Source of the DNA: Streptomyces sp. A1136
GTDB lineage: Bacteria; Actinomycetota; Actinomycetes; Streptomycetales; Streptomycetaceae
Assembly: GCF_004795055.1 (NCBI RefSeq)
Contig: NZ_SSBJ01000043.1
Location: 1 to 55,025 of the forward strand
Direction of reading: 5' to 3'
Length of the DNA stretch: 55,025 nucleotides
Part shown: piece by piece, positions 26,112-34,310 of the stretch
Layout of the letters: each line of letters opens with the position of its first letter
How positions within the stretch are numbered: the stretch's first letter is position 1
Notes under the pieces: model-generated
What the model was told of the DNA's origin: nothing
The model's database searches: none
The model's input: only the letters and a program-made list of their open reading frames with translations
Translations under genes and position numbers: made by a program

Positions 26112-27149
26112 ATGGATACGAACGGCGGGGGTGGCGTGGTGGCAAAGGATCATCCGGGATGGGTGCCGGGCACTCTGCGGAAGCATCGCGAGGCCCACGG
26201 GCTGACGCTGGAGGGGTCCGGAGAGGAGCTGCGGAAGATTGCGGAGATCGCCCGCCTTCCGATCCAGGCGAACTTCCAGACCGTCTTCAACCACGAGGCG
26301 GGCAAGGCGTACCCGAACCCGCACTACCAGCGGGCGTACTGCCTCCTGTACAACGCGGCGCCCTGGGAGCTCCAGTTCCGGAGCAAGCTGCCGCACGAGG
26401 AACAGTCACAGGTTCCGAAGATCACGCCGCACACCGACTCCGTGACGGGCGCGCACGTCCAGGCTGTGGAGTCGGCTCTTCTGCAGATCTCTCCGGGTGG
26501 AGAGGTCGACCACCACGGATTGCGCCACCGGATCCTGGATGCCTGGCGCCGGCGCCACACGGGCGGCGACCCGCACCGCCCTCACCTGGTGCTGGTCGGT
26601 GGCTACGCGGGAAGCGGGAAGAGCGAGCTCGCGGAGTTCATCTCGTACCTGACTGGCTGGCCTCGGCTCGACAAGGACTCCTTGACTCGGCCGCTGGTCG
26701 AGGCACTCCTGGTTGCTCATGGCGGCGATCCTCACGACAGGCACACGCCGCTGTACTTGGAGAAGGCGCGGGATGCCGAGTACCAGTGCCTGATGGAGAC
26801 CGCAGCCGACAACATCCGCGCCGGGATCAGCACCGTGCTCGATGCGCCGTTCCTGCGCGAGTTCTCCGACCCAGCCTGGATGCAACGGCTGATCAACAGG
26901 TGCAAGGCCCAGGGCGCTGAGGTCGCCGTGATCTGGGTGAAGTGTGATCACGAGAGCATGCGCGAGTACATCACGTTCCGCAGTGCGGCCCGCGACAGCT
27001 GGAAGCTGAGTAACTGGGACGACTACATCAGGGGCGTCGACGTGGACTTCGCTCCGAAGGTGGACCACTTCGTCGTCGACAACCGCCTCGGCTCCGCGGT
27101 GAGCCTCACGGACCAGGCCAAGCTCGCCATCGGACGGATGTACTCATGA
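26112..27149 (+). CDS. HTH-P-loop kinase fusion
   Basis: 345 residues. The N-terminal 100 residues look like an XRE-type helix-turn-helix (WVPGTLRKHREAHGLTLEGS). From about 155 there is a small-molecule kinase: Walker A GGYAGSGKSEL, LDKDSL, a VLDAPF strand, and a lid R-D-K pattern (AARDSWKL). Similar kinases include zeta-toxin-like and chloramphenicol phosphotransferase-like enzymes; substrate unknown. No ribosome site precedes ATG 26112, and a TAGCCT -10 box is close, so the mRNA may be leaderless; a GTG near 26136 is an alternative. The stop overlaps the next gene as ATGA. Confidence 0.75.
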   Translation: MDTNGGGGVVAKDHPGWVPGTLRKHREAHGLTLEGSGEELRKIAEIARLPIQANFQTVFNHEAGKAYPNPHYQRAYCLLYNAAPWELQFRSKLPHEEQSQVPKITPHTDSVTGAHVQAVESALLQISPGGEVDHHGLRHRILDAWRRRHTGGDPHRPHLVLVGGYAGSGKSELAEFISYLTGWPRLDKDSLTRPLVEALLVAHGGDPHDRHTPLYLEKARDAEYQCLMETAADNIRAGISTVLDAPFLREFSDPAWMQRLINRCKAQGAEVAVIWVKCDHESMREYITFRSAARDSWKLSNWDDYIRGVDVDFAPKVDHFVVDNRLGSAVSLTDQAKLAIGRMYS

Positions 27150-27724
27150 CCGCTCTGCCTCCCGCCGTGATCCTGTACGGCCCACCGGCCGCCGGGAAGG
27201 ACACCATCACCCGCGCGCTCACCGAGCTCGATGCCGACTTCGTCCAGTTCCAGCGGCTCAAGGTCGGCAGCGGCAAGACCGACGGCTACCGGATGGGCGG
27301 CGCCGAGGACCTGGCAAAGCTGGAGAAGGACGGCAAGGTCATCTACTCCAACAGCCGGTACGGCAACGTCTACGTGGTCGACCAGCCCGGCCTGGACGAG
27401 ATGGTGGCCGCCGGCCTGACCCCCGTACTGCACCTGGGGCAGATCGAAGGTGTCCAGGCCGTCATCGACACCTACCCGGCTCAGTGGACGACCGTCCTCC
27501 TGTGGTGCACCCGCGAGGAGACCGCGGCCCGTTCAGCGGGGCGGGGCGACTCCGACACTGAGGCCCGGCTCGCGGCCTGGCAGGCCACCCAGGACGACGT
27601 GGACTCCCACCCCGGCCAGGTCTGGGACCTGGTCGTGCAGACCGGCGGCCATTCCCCGGCCGAGGCCGCCGAGCTGATCAGCGAGCGCGTGCGCGCTGCG
27701 TTTCCCGCGGGAAACGACTCCTAG
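27146..27724 (+). CDS. Guanylate-kinase-like P-loop nucleotide kinase
   Basis: 192 residues. Walker A GPPAAGKDT (about 11-19), then a GYRMGG and YGNVYVVDQPG region like the nucleotide-binding part of guanylate kinases, and a lid with arginines (AARSAGRGDSDTEARL). It is coupled to the HTH-kinase by ATGA. The last codons contain candidate parS site 2, and its TAG stop overlaps the convergent dehydrogenase stop in the sequence CTAG. Two coupled kinases suggest consecutive phosphorylation of one nucleotide-like compound; this is inference. Confidence 0.75.
   Translation: MTALPPAVILYGPPAAGKDTITRALTELDADFVQFQRLKVGSGKTDGYRMGGAEDLAKLEKDGKVIYSNSRYGNVYVVDQPGLDEMVAAGLTPVLHLGQIEGVQAVIDTYPAQWTTVLLWCTREETAARSAGRGDSDTEARLAAWQATQDDVDSHPGQVWDLVVQTGGHSPAEAAELISERVRAAFPAGNDS
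27700..27715. other. Candidate parS site 2
   Basis: GTTTCCCGCGGGAAAC inside the end of the guanylate-kinase-like gene, read as Phe-Pro-Ala-Gly-Asn as in two other proteins of this window. It is 1.6 kb upstream of parB. Confidence 0.8.
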
Positions 27725-28545
27725 TCCGGGAGCCTGCGCAGCTGCTCCAGCGCCCCCGCCAGATCCATACGGCCGTCGTCCTTCGCCTGCTCCCAGCGGG
27801 CCAGGGCGGCGGCCGCGGCGCGCAGCATCTCGTCCGGCAGTCCGGCGTCGCGCAGCATGTCGGCGGCCTCGAGGAGCTCTGGGCCCCACCGCCAGGCCCT
27901 GGCAGCTGTCTTGGGGATGTAGTCGACCTCGGTGAGGTACGAGCCCGTCCTCTTTCCGCCGATCGCAAGGAGTTCTTCGTCGACTCCGTGGTCGACCGCG
28001 AGGCCGTAGGAGACAGCGGCCAGCACGCGGGACGCCTTCTGGTAGCTGGAGTAGGAGAGCTTGAGGGCGGAGGCTTGTCCGAGCCGCTCTCCGAGGACGT
28101 GAGTGCGGACGTCGGTTCCAGTGAAGAGGCTGACGACGGCGTCCGTGCCGACGGGACCGGAGAGGTAGAGCGTCGGGCATTTGCCGCCGGTGGGCGGGGA
28201 GCCGACGATCCCGCCGTCGACCACGGTGGACGCGGGGAGGAGGGTGGCGCAGCGCACGGTCCGCTGCGGTGTGATGGCGTTCGCCTCCACCCAGACGCCC
28301 TCGTAGCCGGAGGCGCTGCGGGCCAGGTCCTCCGCGGCGGCCGGTGGGCAGATGCTGAGCACCGTCTCGGCGTTGGACAGCACCTGCTTCAGGTCGGTGG
28401 CCGTGAGTCCGTGGGCCTCAGCGCGTTCGCGCGTCGTGGCGGAGCGGCCTTTCGGGCACCACAGGACCTGGTGGCCGGCGCGGACGAGCTGGCCACCCAC
28501 GGCTGCGCCCATCGAGCCGGGGTGGAGCAGACCGATCGTGGTCAC
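27721..28545 (-). CDS. NAD(P)-dependent dehydrogenase, 6PGDH/3HIBDH-like
   Basis: 274 residues. The N-terminal Rossmann motif is IGLLHPGSMGAAVGGQL (about 4-20), LSICPPAAAEDLA follows, and the substrate loop VVDGGIVGSPPTGG matches the D-x-x-V-S/G-GG region of beta-hydroxyacid dehydrogenases. KLSYSSYQKASRV holds a family-type Lys. The C-terminal helical half resembles the DUF1932 type. GTG at 28545 overlaps the HAD gene stop. A two-gene minus operon with HAD faces the kinase pair. The substrate is unknown. Confidence 0.82.
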   Translation of the reverse strand: MTTIGLLHPGSMGAAVGGQLVRAGHQVLWCPKGRSATTRERAEAHGLTATDLKQVLSNAETVLSICPPAAAEDLARSASGYEGVWVEANAITPQRTVRCATLLPASTVVDGGIVGSPPTGGKCPTLYLSGPVGTDAVVSLFTGTDVRTHVLGERLGQASALKLSYSSYQKASRVLAAVSYGLAVDHGVDEELLAIGGKRTGSYLTEVDYIPKTAARAWRWGPELLEAADMLRDAGLPDEMLRAAAAALARWEQAKDDGRMDLAGALEQLRRLPD

Positions 28546-29189
28546 TGGTTGCCTTCTTTCAGCAGGATCTCGATGGCCTCGGTGACGGTGTCGACGCTGT
28601 GGTGCGCGGCCGCCAGGTGTTGCGGCCAGGTTCGGCCACGGAGCCAGATGGTGCGCAGCCCGGCCTGATGGGCACCGCCGATGTCGCCCTGGGGGTTGTC
28701 GCCAACCATCCACGCCTTCGCCCCTTGGGCGCTGCCGCAGAGCGCGAGGGCGGTGTGGAAGGCGGCTAGGTCCGGCTTGCGGGCGCCTATCTCCTCAGAG
28801 ATCGCGATGGCGTCGACGACATCGGCCAGTCCGGCCGCCGCGAGTTTGGCCCGCTGGATGTCGCCCGCCCCGTTGGTGAGGATCCCGACTTTCCATCCGG
28901 TGGCGCGCAGCTGCTCGATGCCTTCGATGGCGTTGGGCCGGACCTTGGCGTTGGCCGCGATCCCCTGGACGTAGTCGTTCCAGAGCTGGGCCGCCGGCTC
29001 GGCGAGACCGAGCTCGTCTCGGAGGCGGACGAAGGTCGCGGGGTAGGCCCGTTCTCCCAGCGCATCGGCAACTTGGGCCTCGGCTGCGGGGTCGAACCCG
29101 TGGTCGGCGGCGAAGGTGCGCGCCCAGTTGGCGACGGCTTCTTGGCGGTCGATGAGGGTGTTGTCCAGGTCGAACAGGGCGGTGGTCAC
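28542..29189 (-). CDS. HAD-superfamily phosphatase
   Basis: 215 residues. Motif I is LFDLDNTLIDR, motif II ILTNGAGDIQRAKL, motif III with Lys in GARKPDLAAF, and motif IV VGDNPQGDI. All catalytic positions are intact. The cap between motifs I and II is of the C1 helical type, as in phosphoglycolate- or pyrimidine-nucleotidase-like enzymes. GTG at 29189 starts at VTTALFD; a TTG at 29219 would add ten residues. It is coupled to the dehydrogenase by GTGA. It probably removes phosphate from a small metabolite made by the neighbouring genes. Confidence 0.86.
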   Translation of the reverse strand: MTTALFDLDNTLIDRQEAVANWARTFAADHGFDPAAEAQVADALGERAYPATFVRLRDELGLAEPAAQLWNDYVQGIAANAKVRPNAIEGIEQLRATGWKVGILTNGAGDIQRAKLAAAGLADVVDAIAISEEIGARKPDLAAFHTALALCGSAQGAKAWMVGDNPQGDIGGAHQAGLRTIWLRGRTWPQHLAAAHHSVDTVTEAIEILLKEGNQ

Positions 29190-29319
29190 GGCGCCGACCC
29201 TAGCCGGGGGTTTTCCCAAGGACGCGGGGAGGAGGCGCCGCTTCGTACGGGGTCGTCCACCAGCTGGGACGTGGCCGCTAGGGTTCCCCCATCAGACGTT
29301 GCACCACTCGGAGGACTCC

Positions 29320-30759
29320 ATGACCACGCCGGCGCGCAGGCCCCTGAAAAAGCGGGGCAGCGGAAAGCTCAGCACCGAGCGTGAAAAGGCCGCGGCGGAG
29401 ACCACGGAGAAGAAGAGCACAGCGACCGGGATTCATGCGCTGGACCCGGAAGAAGGGGAGCTCTTCGAGTGTGAGCCGCTCTCCATCTCCCCCAACCCCA
29501 TGAACCGGCGCCTGGCGCTCGGGGACATGGACGAGATGGTCGCCAGCGTCGCGCGGCAGGGCGTCCACACGCCCGGTGCCGTGATGCACATGGAGCTCTT
29601 CCTGGCGATGTACCCGGAGTGGGCCGACCTCGTTTCGCACCCGGAGCGCAGGTACATCCTGGGTCCCGGGCACCGGCGGCACGCCGCAGCGCAGCAGGCG
29701 GGGAAGCCGATGCTGGTGATCCTGCGGAACAAGTGGGCCAAGTCCCGTTCCGTCGAGGAGAACCTGATCTCCGAGAACGAGGACCGGGTCGGACTCTCGC
29801 CCGTCGAACAGGCCCTCCAGCTCGATCTGCTGCGCCAGCGCGGGTTCACCACCGAGCAGATCGCCGAGCGGTCGAGCTACGGCAGCAAGGGCACCGTGTC
29901 CCGGTACCTGAACCTGCTGGATCTGCCCCCTGAGATCCAGACCGTGGTGCACGAAGGGCACCTGTCACACAAGGCCGCCTACGTCCTCTCGACCATCAAG
30001 GACGACGAGGACTCCAACAGCTCCCCGGCCGCGCATGAGCTGCAGCGCCGGGCCCTGGGATGGATGAGCGAAGAGGGCCTGAGCGCTGAGGCGGCGAAGA
30101 ACCGGCTCAAGCAGCAGGCCGCGTTTCCCGCGGGAAACGCGACGCCCTCCATCGCCGTGCCCGACTCCGCCCTCGGCTCGACGAACGACAATTCCCACCA
30201 GCAGCACGACGCCGGAGCCCCCGAGCAGCAGGACGGACAGCCGCTCGGGAAACCGGACAAGACGCCTGCAAACGGGAAGGCTCCGATCCCCATGCAGGCC
30301 CAGGGCAGCCCCGCCCCCTTGAGCGAGCCCGAGGTGAGCGATGCTGCCGCCGCGGCAAAGGTTCGCGCGCTCGCCTGCCAGATCTTGCTGACCGAGGAGC
30401 GCTACGCCTCCGCCGAGGACATGTACACCCGCCTCGTCGACGCCGTGCTGAACCCCGAGGAGTGGAAGCCGGCGGCAGCGCTGGCCCACGCCTGGCTCCG
30501 TGAGCTCGGCAAGGGACCTGACTTCGGACGGCCCAGCAAGTACGTGGCAGAGGTAGCCGCCTCGAAGGACACCAAGCTCAAACGCCGCGTCGCCTACGCG
30601 ATCGGCCTCGCCGCCGACGAGCTTCGCGCAGCTCAGCCTGACCGCACCTGGGACGACCGGGACCGTGCGCACCTTCAGCTGCTGATGACCAGCAAGGCTG
30701 CCTACCAGCCGACCGAGTGGGAGCAGCGCCAGCTCGGCCTCGTCTCCCCTGAGCACTGA
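29320..30759 (+). CDS. parB: ParB-family partition protein
   Basis: 479 residues. After a basic N-terminus comes the ParB/Srx domain with GPGHRRHAAAQQAG (about 119-132), where chromosomal ParB has GERR-type residues for CTP contact, then ENLISENEDRVGLSPVEQAL and a helix-turn-helix (about 170-210, TEQIAERSSYGSKGTVSRYL). A polar linker rich in Gln and Pro (about 265-340) leads to a C-terminal domain longer than in chromosomal ParB. ATG at 29320 follows GGAGG. It carries a candidate parS inside its own frame at 30,123. parB precedes parA, the reverse of the usual order. Confidence 0.87.
   Translation: MTTPARRPLKKRGSGKLSTEREKAAAETTEKKSTATGIHALDPEEGELFECEPLSISPNPMNRRLALGDMDEMVASVARQGVHTPGAVMHMELFLAMYPEWADLVSHPERRYILGPGHRRHAAAQQAGKPMLVILRNKWAKSRSVEENLISENEDRVGLSPVEQALQLDLLRQRGFTTEQIAERSSYGSKGTVSRYLNLLDLPPEIQTVVHEGHLSHKAAYVLSTIKDDEDSNSSPAAHELQRRALGWMSEEGLSAEAAKNRLKQQAAFPAGNATPSIAVPDSALGSTNDNSHQQHDAGAPEQQDGQPLGKPDKTPANGKAPIPMQAQGSPAPLSEPEVSDAAAAAKVRALACQILLTEERYASAEDMYTRLVDAVLNPEEWKPAAALAHAWLRELGKGPDFGRPSKYVAEVAASKDTKLKRRVAYAIGLAADELRAAQPDRTWDDRDRAHLQLLMTSKAAYQPTEWEQRQLGLVSPEH
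30123..30138. other. Candidate parS site 3, inside parB
   Basis: GTTTCCCGCGGGAAAC within parB, read as Phe-Pro-Ala-Gly-Asn in the linker. Being in the gene for its likely binder, it could allow autoregulation. Confidence 0.8.
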
Positions 30760-30791
30760 CCGCTCCCACCTCGCTCGTCTCCGGAGACACC

Positions 30792-31703
30792 ATGACCAGC
30801 ACATCCGTAGCCATCGCGACCCGCGTCCTCGACAGGACCAGGGTCATCGTCTTCGCGCTCAAGGCCGGCGGCACCGCCAAGACCAGCTCGTGCACCAGCC
30901 TCGCCGCGATCCTCGGCGCCCGCGGCTACCGCACCCTGGTGATCGACCTGGACCCGCAGTGCAACACCAGCCACGTTCTCGGATACAGCGCCTTCGGCGA
31001 GGGCCAGGTCGGCATCACCGACGTCATGAAAGCCGACGCCAGCCTCGGCGACGCCGTCGTACCGGCCCGCTACCAGGTCGACGACATCGACCCCGCGAAC
31101 CCGGACGCCGCCTACGAGCCGATGCCAAACGTGTTCGTCATCCCGGGCAACATCGACGACGCGGACATCGACGAGGCCGAGCGGATCCTGAACGACTCCC
31201 GCTCCGCCGACGCCTACTGGCTCCGAGAGGGCCTGGCGGAGATGGACGGCCAGTGGGACGTCGTCCTCATCGACTGCCCCGCCACCTACGGCCGCTCCAC
31301 CGTCACCGCCTTCATCGCCCTCGACAAGAACGTCGACGGCGAAGTCCTGCCCCCAGTCCTGTGCACCTTCAAGGAAGCCGGCGCACTCGTCCGACTGGAA
31401 AAGAAACTCAAGGAGATCCGCGAGCTGCGGAAGTACGCCATCAAGGGCATCGCCCCCGAGATGAAGCGGGTCCTCGCCTGCTGCGCACCCAACTCGTCGT
31501 TCGGACTGGCCGAACACCGCCAGACCCTCCAGGAGATCCAGGACGAATACGGCGACATCCTCCTGCCGCTCGTCCACTGGTCCGGCGAGATGCCCAAGAT
31601 CTACCGCCAGGACTGCCCCGTACCCATCCTGGCCCCGAACAGCATGCCCACCCAGGAGTACAAGAAGGTCGCCACCGCCCTAGGCTTCCCAGACCGGAAC
31701 TGA
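30792..31703 (+). CDS. parA: ParA-family partition ATPase with shifted Walker lysine
   Basis: 303 residues. The deviant Walker A reads ALKAGGTAKTSS (about 23-34): compared with KGGVGKT, the signature Lys lies one place further from the GG pair and the second Gly is Ala. Walker A' VIDLDPQCN (about 48-56) and Walker B VLIDCPATYG (about 158-167) are normal. ATG at 30792 follows CCGGAG. A candidate parS lies three bases after the stop codon. It is part of a parB-parA operon ending at the palindrome at 31,732. Confidence 0.87.
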   Translation: MTSTSVAIATRVLDRTRVIVFALKAGGTAKTSSCTSLAAILGARGYRTLVIDLDPQCNTSHVLGYSAFGEGQVGITDVMKADASLGDAVVPARYQVDDIDPANPDAAYEPMPNVFVIPGNIDDADIDEAERILNDSRSADAYWLREGLAEMDGQWDVVLIDCPATYGRSTVTAFIALDKNVDGEVLPPVLCTFKEAGALVRLEKKLKEIRELRKYAIKGIAPEMKRVLACCAPNSSFGLAEHRQTLQEIQDEYGDILLPLVHWSGEMPKIYRQDCPVPILAPNSMPTQEYKKVATALGFPDRN

Positions 31704-31705
31704 CC

Positions 31706-31721
31706 GTTTCCCGCGGGAAAC
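31706..31721. other. Candidate parS site 4
   Basis: GTTTCCCGCGGGAAAC immediately after parA and before a large palindrome. It is the only one of the four copies outside a coding sequence, so it cannot be explained by protein constraint. Confidence 0.85.
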
Positions 31722-31731
31722 AACAGCGGGC

Positions 31732-31787
31732 CAGGCATGACAGTGGGGCGGTACAGGATCTCCTGTACCGCCCCACTGTCATGCCTG
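31732..31787. terminator. 27-bp perfect palindrome after parA
   Basis: A perfect 27-bp inverted repeat with a 2-base loop lies between parA and the convergent XRE gene. It can stop transcription from both sides. Its length and tiny loop exceed what a terminator needs, and such palindromes can also form cruciforms. Confidence 0.8.
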
Positions 31788-31822
31788 CCTACCGCGCCGC
31801 GAGGTACATCCGCCGTGCTTGC

Positions 31823-32083
31823 TCAGTGATCCGTCAGAGTCCAGGGGATCCCTCGGACGTCGGCGATGTGACGCAGCGCCTTGATGTACTCCTGCCGGTT
31901 ATGGCCGCTCGGCTCAGTCTTTCCCTGCTCCCACATGCTGATGCTGAGGCGCGAGACCTTGAGGATCTTGCCAAAAGCGTCCTGGTTCAGCCCGGAAGCT
32001 TTGCGAATCCGAGCCCGGTCGGCAGGCGCTGGAAGATCCGAGTCCTGCACCCCACTCATCGCGGCGTTCAGCGCCTCGATCAT
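31823..32083 (-). CDS. XRE-family HTH regulator
   Basis: 86 residues. The domain RIRKASGLNQDAFGKILKVS, then RLSISMWEQGKTEPSG, is a textbook helix-turn-helix of the XRE type. ATG at 32083 was chosen because GAGAGGGG lies just upstream; ATG at 32113 has no site. It is divergent from the 32,275 gene, with an AT-rich promoter space that contains ATACAT and ATACAC repeats suited as an operator. It may repress itself and the downstream plus-strand genes. Confidence 0.82.
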   Translation of the reverse strand: MIEALNAAMSGVQDSDLPAPADRARIRKASGLNQDAFGKILKVSRLSISMWEQGKTEPSGHNRQEYIKALRHIADVRGIPWTLTDH

Positions 32084-32274
32084 GTCGTCCCCTCTCTCTT
32101 CTCCACCAGACATTAGCGCATCCCCTATACATCAGTCCATACACGCTCTATGCTTTTAACCATGCAGACAGTCGGCGTGAGGCTCTGCACGCACTAAGCA
32201 AAGAGTCTCAGCACACGTCATGCAGAACAACAACCGGGGGCTACATCCGCGCACTACATGACCAGGAGAGCGCA

Positions 32275-32442
32275 GTGACCGCAGAGGAAAACACCCAGCA
32301 GGGATCCGACGTGACGCGGGGGAAGGGTTCGTCCGCCCCGACGTGGGAGTACGGCGCGCCGGACCTGGGTCTGGGCCCGGCACCGCGCATCACGCCGTCC
32401 GTCGACTCCGACGACGTGGTGCGGGATGGGGTGGAGGGCTGA
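32275..32442 (+). CDS. 55-residue hypothetical protein
   Basis: GTG at 32275 follows AGGAGAG with good spacing. The product is polar, rich in Gly, Pro and Asp, begins TAEENTQQGSD, and includes a polar-motif copy (32,313) in its codons. The stop overlaps the next gene as TGATG, so the pair is coupled. No function seen. Confidence 0.6.
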   Translation: MTAEENTQQGSDVTRGKGSSAPTWEYGAPDLGLGPAPRITPSVDSDDVVRDGVEG

Positions 32443-32663
32443 TGGCCGCCCGGGTGCCGGCTCCGGTGCGCAAGCTCGTCGACCGCACCGCGCTGGTCGT
32501 GGCGCTGCTGACGGGGCTGGTGGCTCTGTGGGTGGTCGGCCAGCCGGTGGTGCCGGTGATCACGTTCTTGTCGGGGGCGGTTCTGGCGTACGGCTCCTTT
32601 CAGTACGGGATGGCCCAGGCCCTGGGCAAGAAGCGTTCCCGTCGGCGTCCCGTCCGGCGCTGA
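32442..32663 (+). CDS. Small membrane protein with basic tail
   Basis: 73 residues, with two hydrophobic segments (ALVVALLTGLVALWVV and VVPVITFLSGAVLAYG) and an Arg-rich C-terminus (KKRSRRRPVRR), so both ends are probably cytosolic. It is coupled to the preceding 55-residue gene. Function unknown. Confidence 0.65.
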   Translation: MAARVPAPVRKLVDRTALVVALLTGLVALWVVGQPVVPVITFLSGAVLAYGSFQYGMAQALGKKRSRRRPVRR

Positions 32664-32693
32664 CAGTCCATATCCGAGTAGAGGGAGATCGTC

Positions 32694-32951
32694 ATGCTGG
32701 ACCGCATCCGGGATCTGATCACCGAGGTGAAGGACAACAGCCAGATGAGCCGGGACATGGACCAGGCCATCGCGTCGGGGGACCGGGAGGCGATGTCGAC
32801 GTTCCGGACGGGGACGTTCGCCGCGGCGCTGACCACCGAGGGCCGGGAGGCTCGGGGCCGGGAGGTTGAGGAGTACGCGCGGAAGGTCGTCGAGGCCGAC
32901 GGTGACGGAGGCCGCTTCCACCGGACGTTCCCCCGCAGGGACCGCGGCTGA
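32694..32951 (+). CDS. Hypothetical protein, paralogue of 34,956
   Basis: 85 residues. The stretch DQAIASGDREAMSTFRTGTF and the following EYARKVVEADGDGGRFHRTF align with the protein at 34,956, so the two are diverged paralogues. A GGGAG site precedes the ATG. It probably arose by local duplication within the 32-36 kb block. Function unknown. Confidence 0.65.
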   Translation: MLDRIRDLITEVKDNSQMSRDMDQAIASGDREAMSTFRTGTFAAALTTEGREARGREVEEYARKVVEADGDGGRFHRTFPRRDRG

Positions 32952-33107
32952 CGGGTCGCTTCTGACGGTTGCCTGATCCGCTCGCACCGGCCCCCGCGCG
33001 CGGGGCCGGGTCGGGCGGTGAGGGGGAGCTGTCAGGCGCCGGTCTCCCGGGTCTGCTGCTGAGTTTCTGATCGGACTGTCCCGTACTGATCCCTTGGGGG
33101 GATTGCT

Positions 33108-33389
33108 ATGTCCATCGAGCGTTCGACTCTCGCCTTCATCACGCTGGTCGCCTCCCTGGTGGGGGCCTGGGCGGCGTGGACGGCTGCGAAGGGCGGGCAC
33201 GACCCGGTGACGGTCGGGTCGGTCGTGTACGGGGTGGTGGCCGGCGGTCTGGCGAAGCTCTTCGGCGGCGGGGCCATGGTGACCGTGGTCCGGTCGCTGC
33301 TTCTGCTCGTCGGCGGGGTGCTCGGCATGGTGGCTTCGCTGCTGCTGGGGCGTTCCGCCGGGATCTATCTGACTCCGACCACAGCCTGA
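33108..33389 (+). CDS. Small multi-span membrane protein
   Basis: 93 residues. Hydrophobic spans are near 8-26 (LAFITLVASLVGAWAAW), 38-55 and 58-82. The ribosome site GGGGGGA precedes the ATG at 33108. Family not recognised; phage-holin-like size and topology are an alternative that cannot be tested here. Confidence 0.6.
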   Translation: MSIERSTLAFITLVASLVGAWAAWTAAKGGHDPVTVGSVVYGVVAGGLAKLFGGGAMVTVVRSLLLLVGGVLGMVASLLLGRSAGIYLTPTTA

Positions 33390-33447
33390 CTGCTCGCAGT
33401 CGCGACGTGCGGCCCGGCGACCCCGGCCCGCAGAAATGGAGCCCAGC

Positions 33448-33639
33448 ATGGCGTTCGAGGCGAAGGATCAGGTGCTCATCGTGTCCTGCGGGGATGACCC
33501 TCGCGCGGCCGGGAGGGTCGGCCGGATCGTGGATGAGGTGCCTCCGGGTCCCCTCACGGGCGGCAGGTGGACGGTGGGCGGGATCTCCCCGCTGATCGCT
33601 CCCGTCCTGTGCCACGCGCACGAGCTGCGCAAGCTCTGA
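33448..33639 (+). CDS. Small hypothetical protein
   Basis: 63 residues, likely a small beta-barrel (KDQVLIVSCGDDPRAAGRVG reads like a KOW- or SH3-like turn). ATG at 33448 is 6 bases behind GGAG; ATG at 33436 is the longer choice. No family recognised. Confidence 0.5.
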   Translation: MAFEAKDQVLIVSCGDDPRAAGRVGRIVDEVPPGPLTGGRWTVGGISPLIAPVLCHAHELRKL

Positions 33640-33722
33640 GACCACCGTCGGCGGCGCTCGCCATCTGGGGTGCGCGGCCGGCCTGCAAGTGATCCGACAA
33701 CCAGCTGATTGAGGAGATGGGG

Positions 33723-34310
33723 ATGGCTCTGTTCGGGCCGAGTGTGCGAGTGAGGACCTACCGGATGGGCTGGAGGAGGGGCGCGGTCGCGCCGTTCCTG
33801 GAGGCGGCAGCGCCGGTGATGGCGCAGCTGCTGGAGAAGCGGTTCCGGCAGCGGCTGGAGCCTCTGGAGGTGACGTTGACCGTGTCGGACGGGCTGGCGG
33901 AGCTGGCCTGCCGGGCGGAGCAGACGTTCGTGCCCGGGTTATCGGGTCGGGTGCGGTCGAAGGCTCTGGACTCGGCGCGGCGGAACGCGCGGGAGGCGTC
34001 GGGGCACGTGGTGCTCCGGCCCGGCCGCCAGGGGACGCTGCTGCTGCTGAACGCCGAGGCCGAGGACCTGTCGAGCGGTGACCTGCGGGACGTGGCGCGG
34101 GTGCTGTGTCACGAGGGCGTGCACTCCATGCAGATGGGACGGCCGGGGGTGCGGGCAGCGCGGATCGCGTACGACCGGCACGGCTACGACGTGGAGCTGC
34201 TCGGTTCGGGTGCCGTGCGGGCGTACGAGGCGCTGGTGGAGGACCACGAGCGGGAGGCGTACGGGCTGGAGGACGACCTGGCGGACGAGCTGTTGCGGCG
34301 GATGAAGTGA
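33723..34310 (+). CDS. HExxH putative zinc metallopeptidase
   Basis: 195 residues. CHEGVHSMQ (about 129-137) contains HExxH, the zinc site of zincin peptidases, and EDHEREAYGLED about 40 residues later offers the third ligand or catalytic acid. There is no signal peptide, so it would act in the cytosol, and the N-terminus is basic. It fits no family I can name. ATG at 33723 is 6 bases after GAGGAG; ATG at 33717 is too close to it. The stop overlaps the next start as TGATG. It could process a plasmid protein or a stress signal. Confidence 0.65.
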   Translation: MALFGPSVRVRTYRMGWRRGAVAPFLEAAAPVMAQLLEKRFRQRLEPLEVTLTVSDGLAELACRAEQTFVPGLSGRVRSKALDSARRNAREASGHVVLRPGRQGTLLLLNAEAEDLSSGDLRDVARVLCHEGVHSMQMGRPGVRAARIAYDRHGYDVELLGSGAVRAYEALVEDHEREAYGLEDDLADELLRRMK

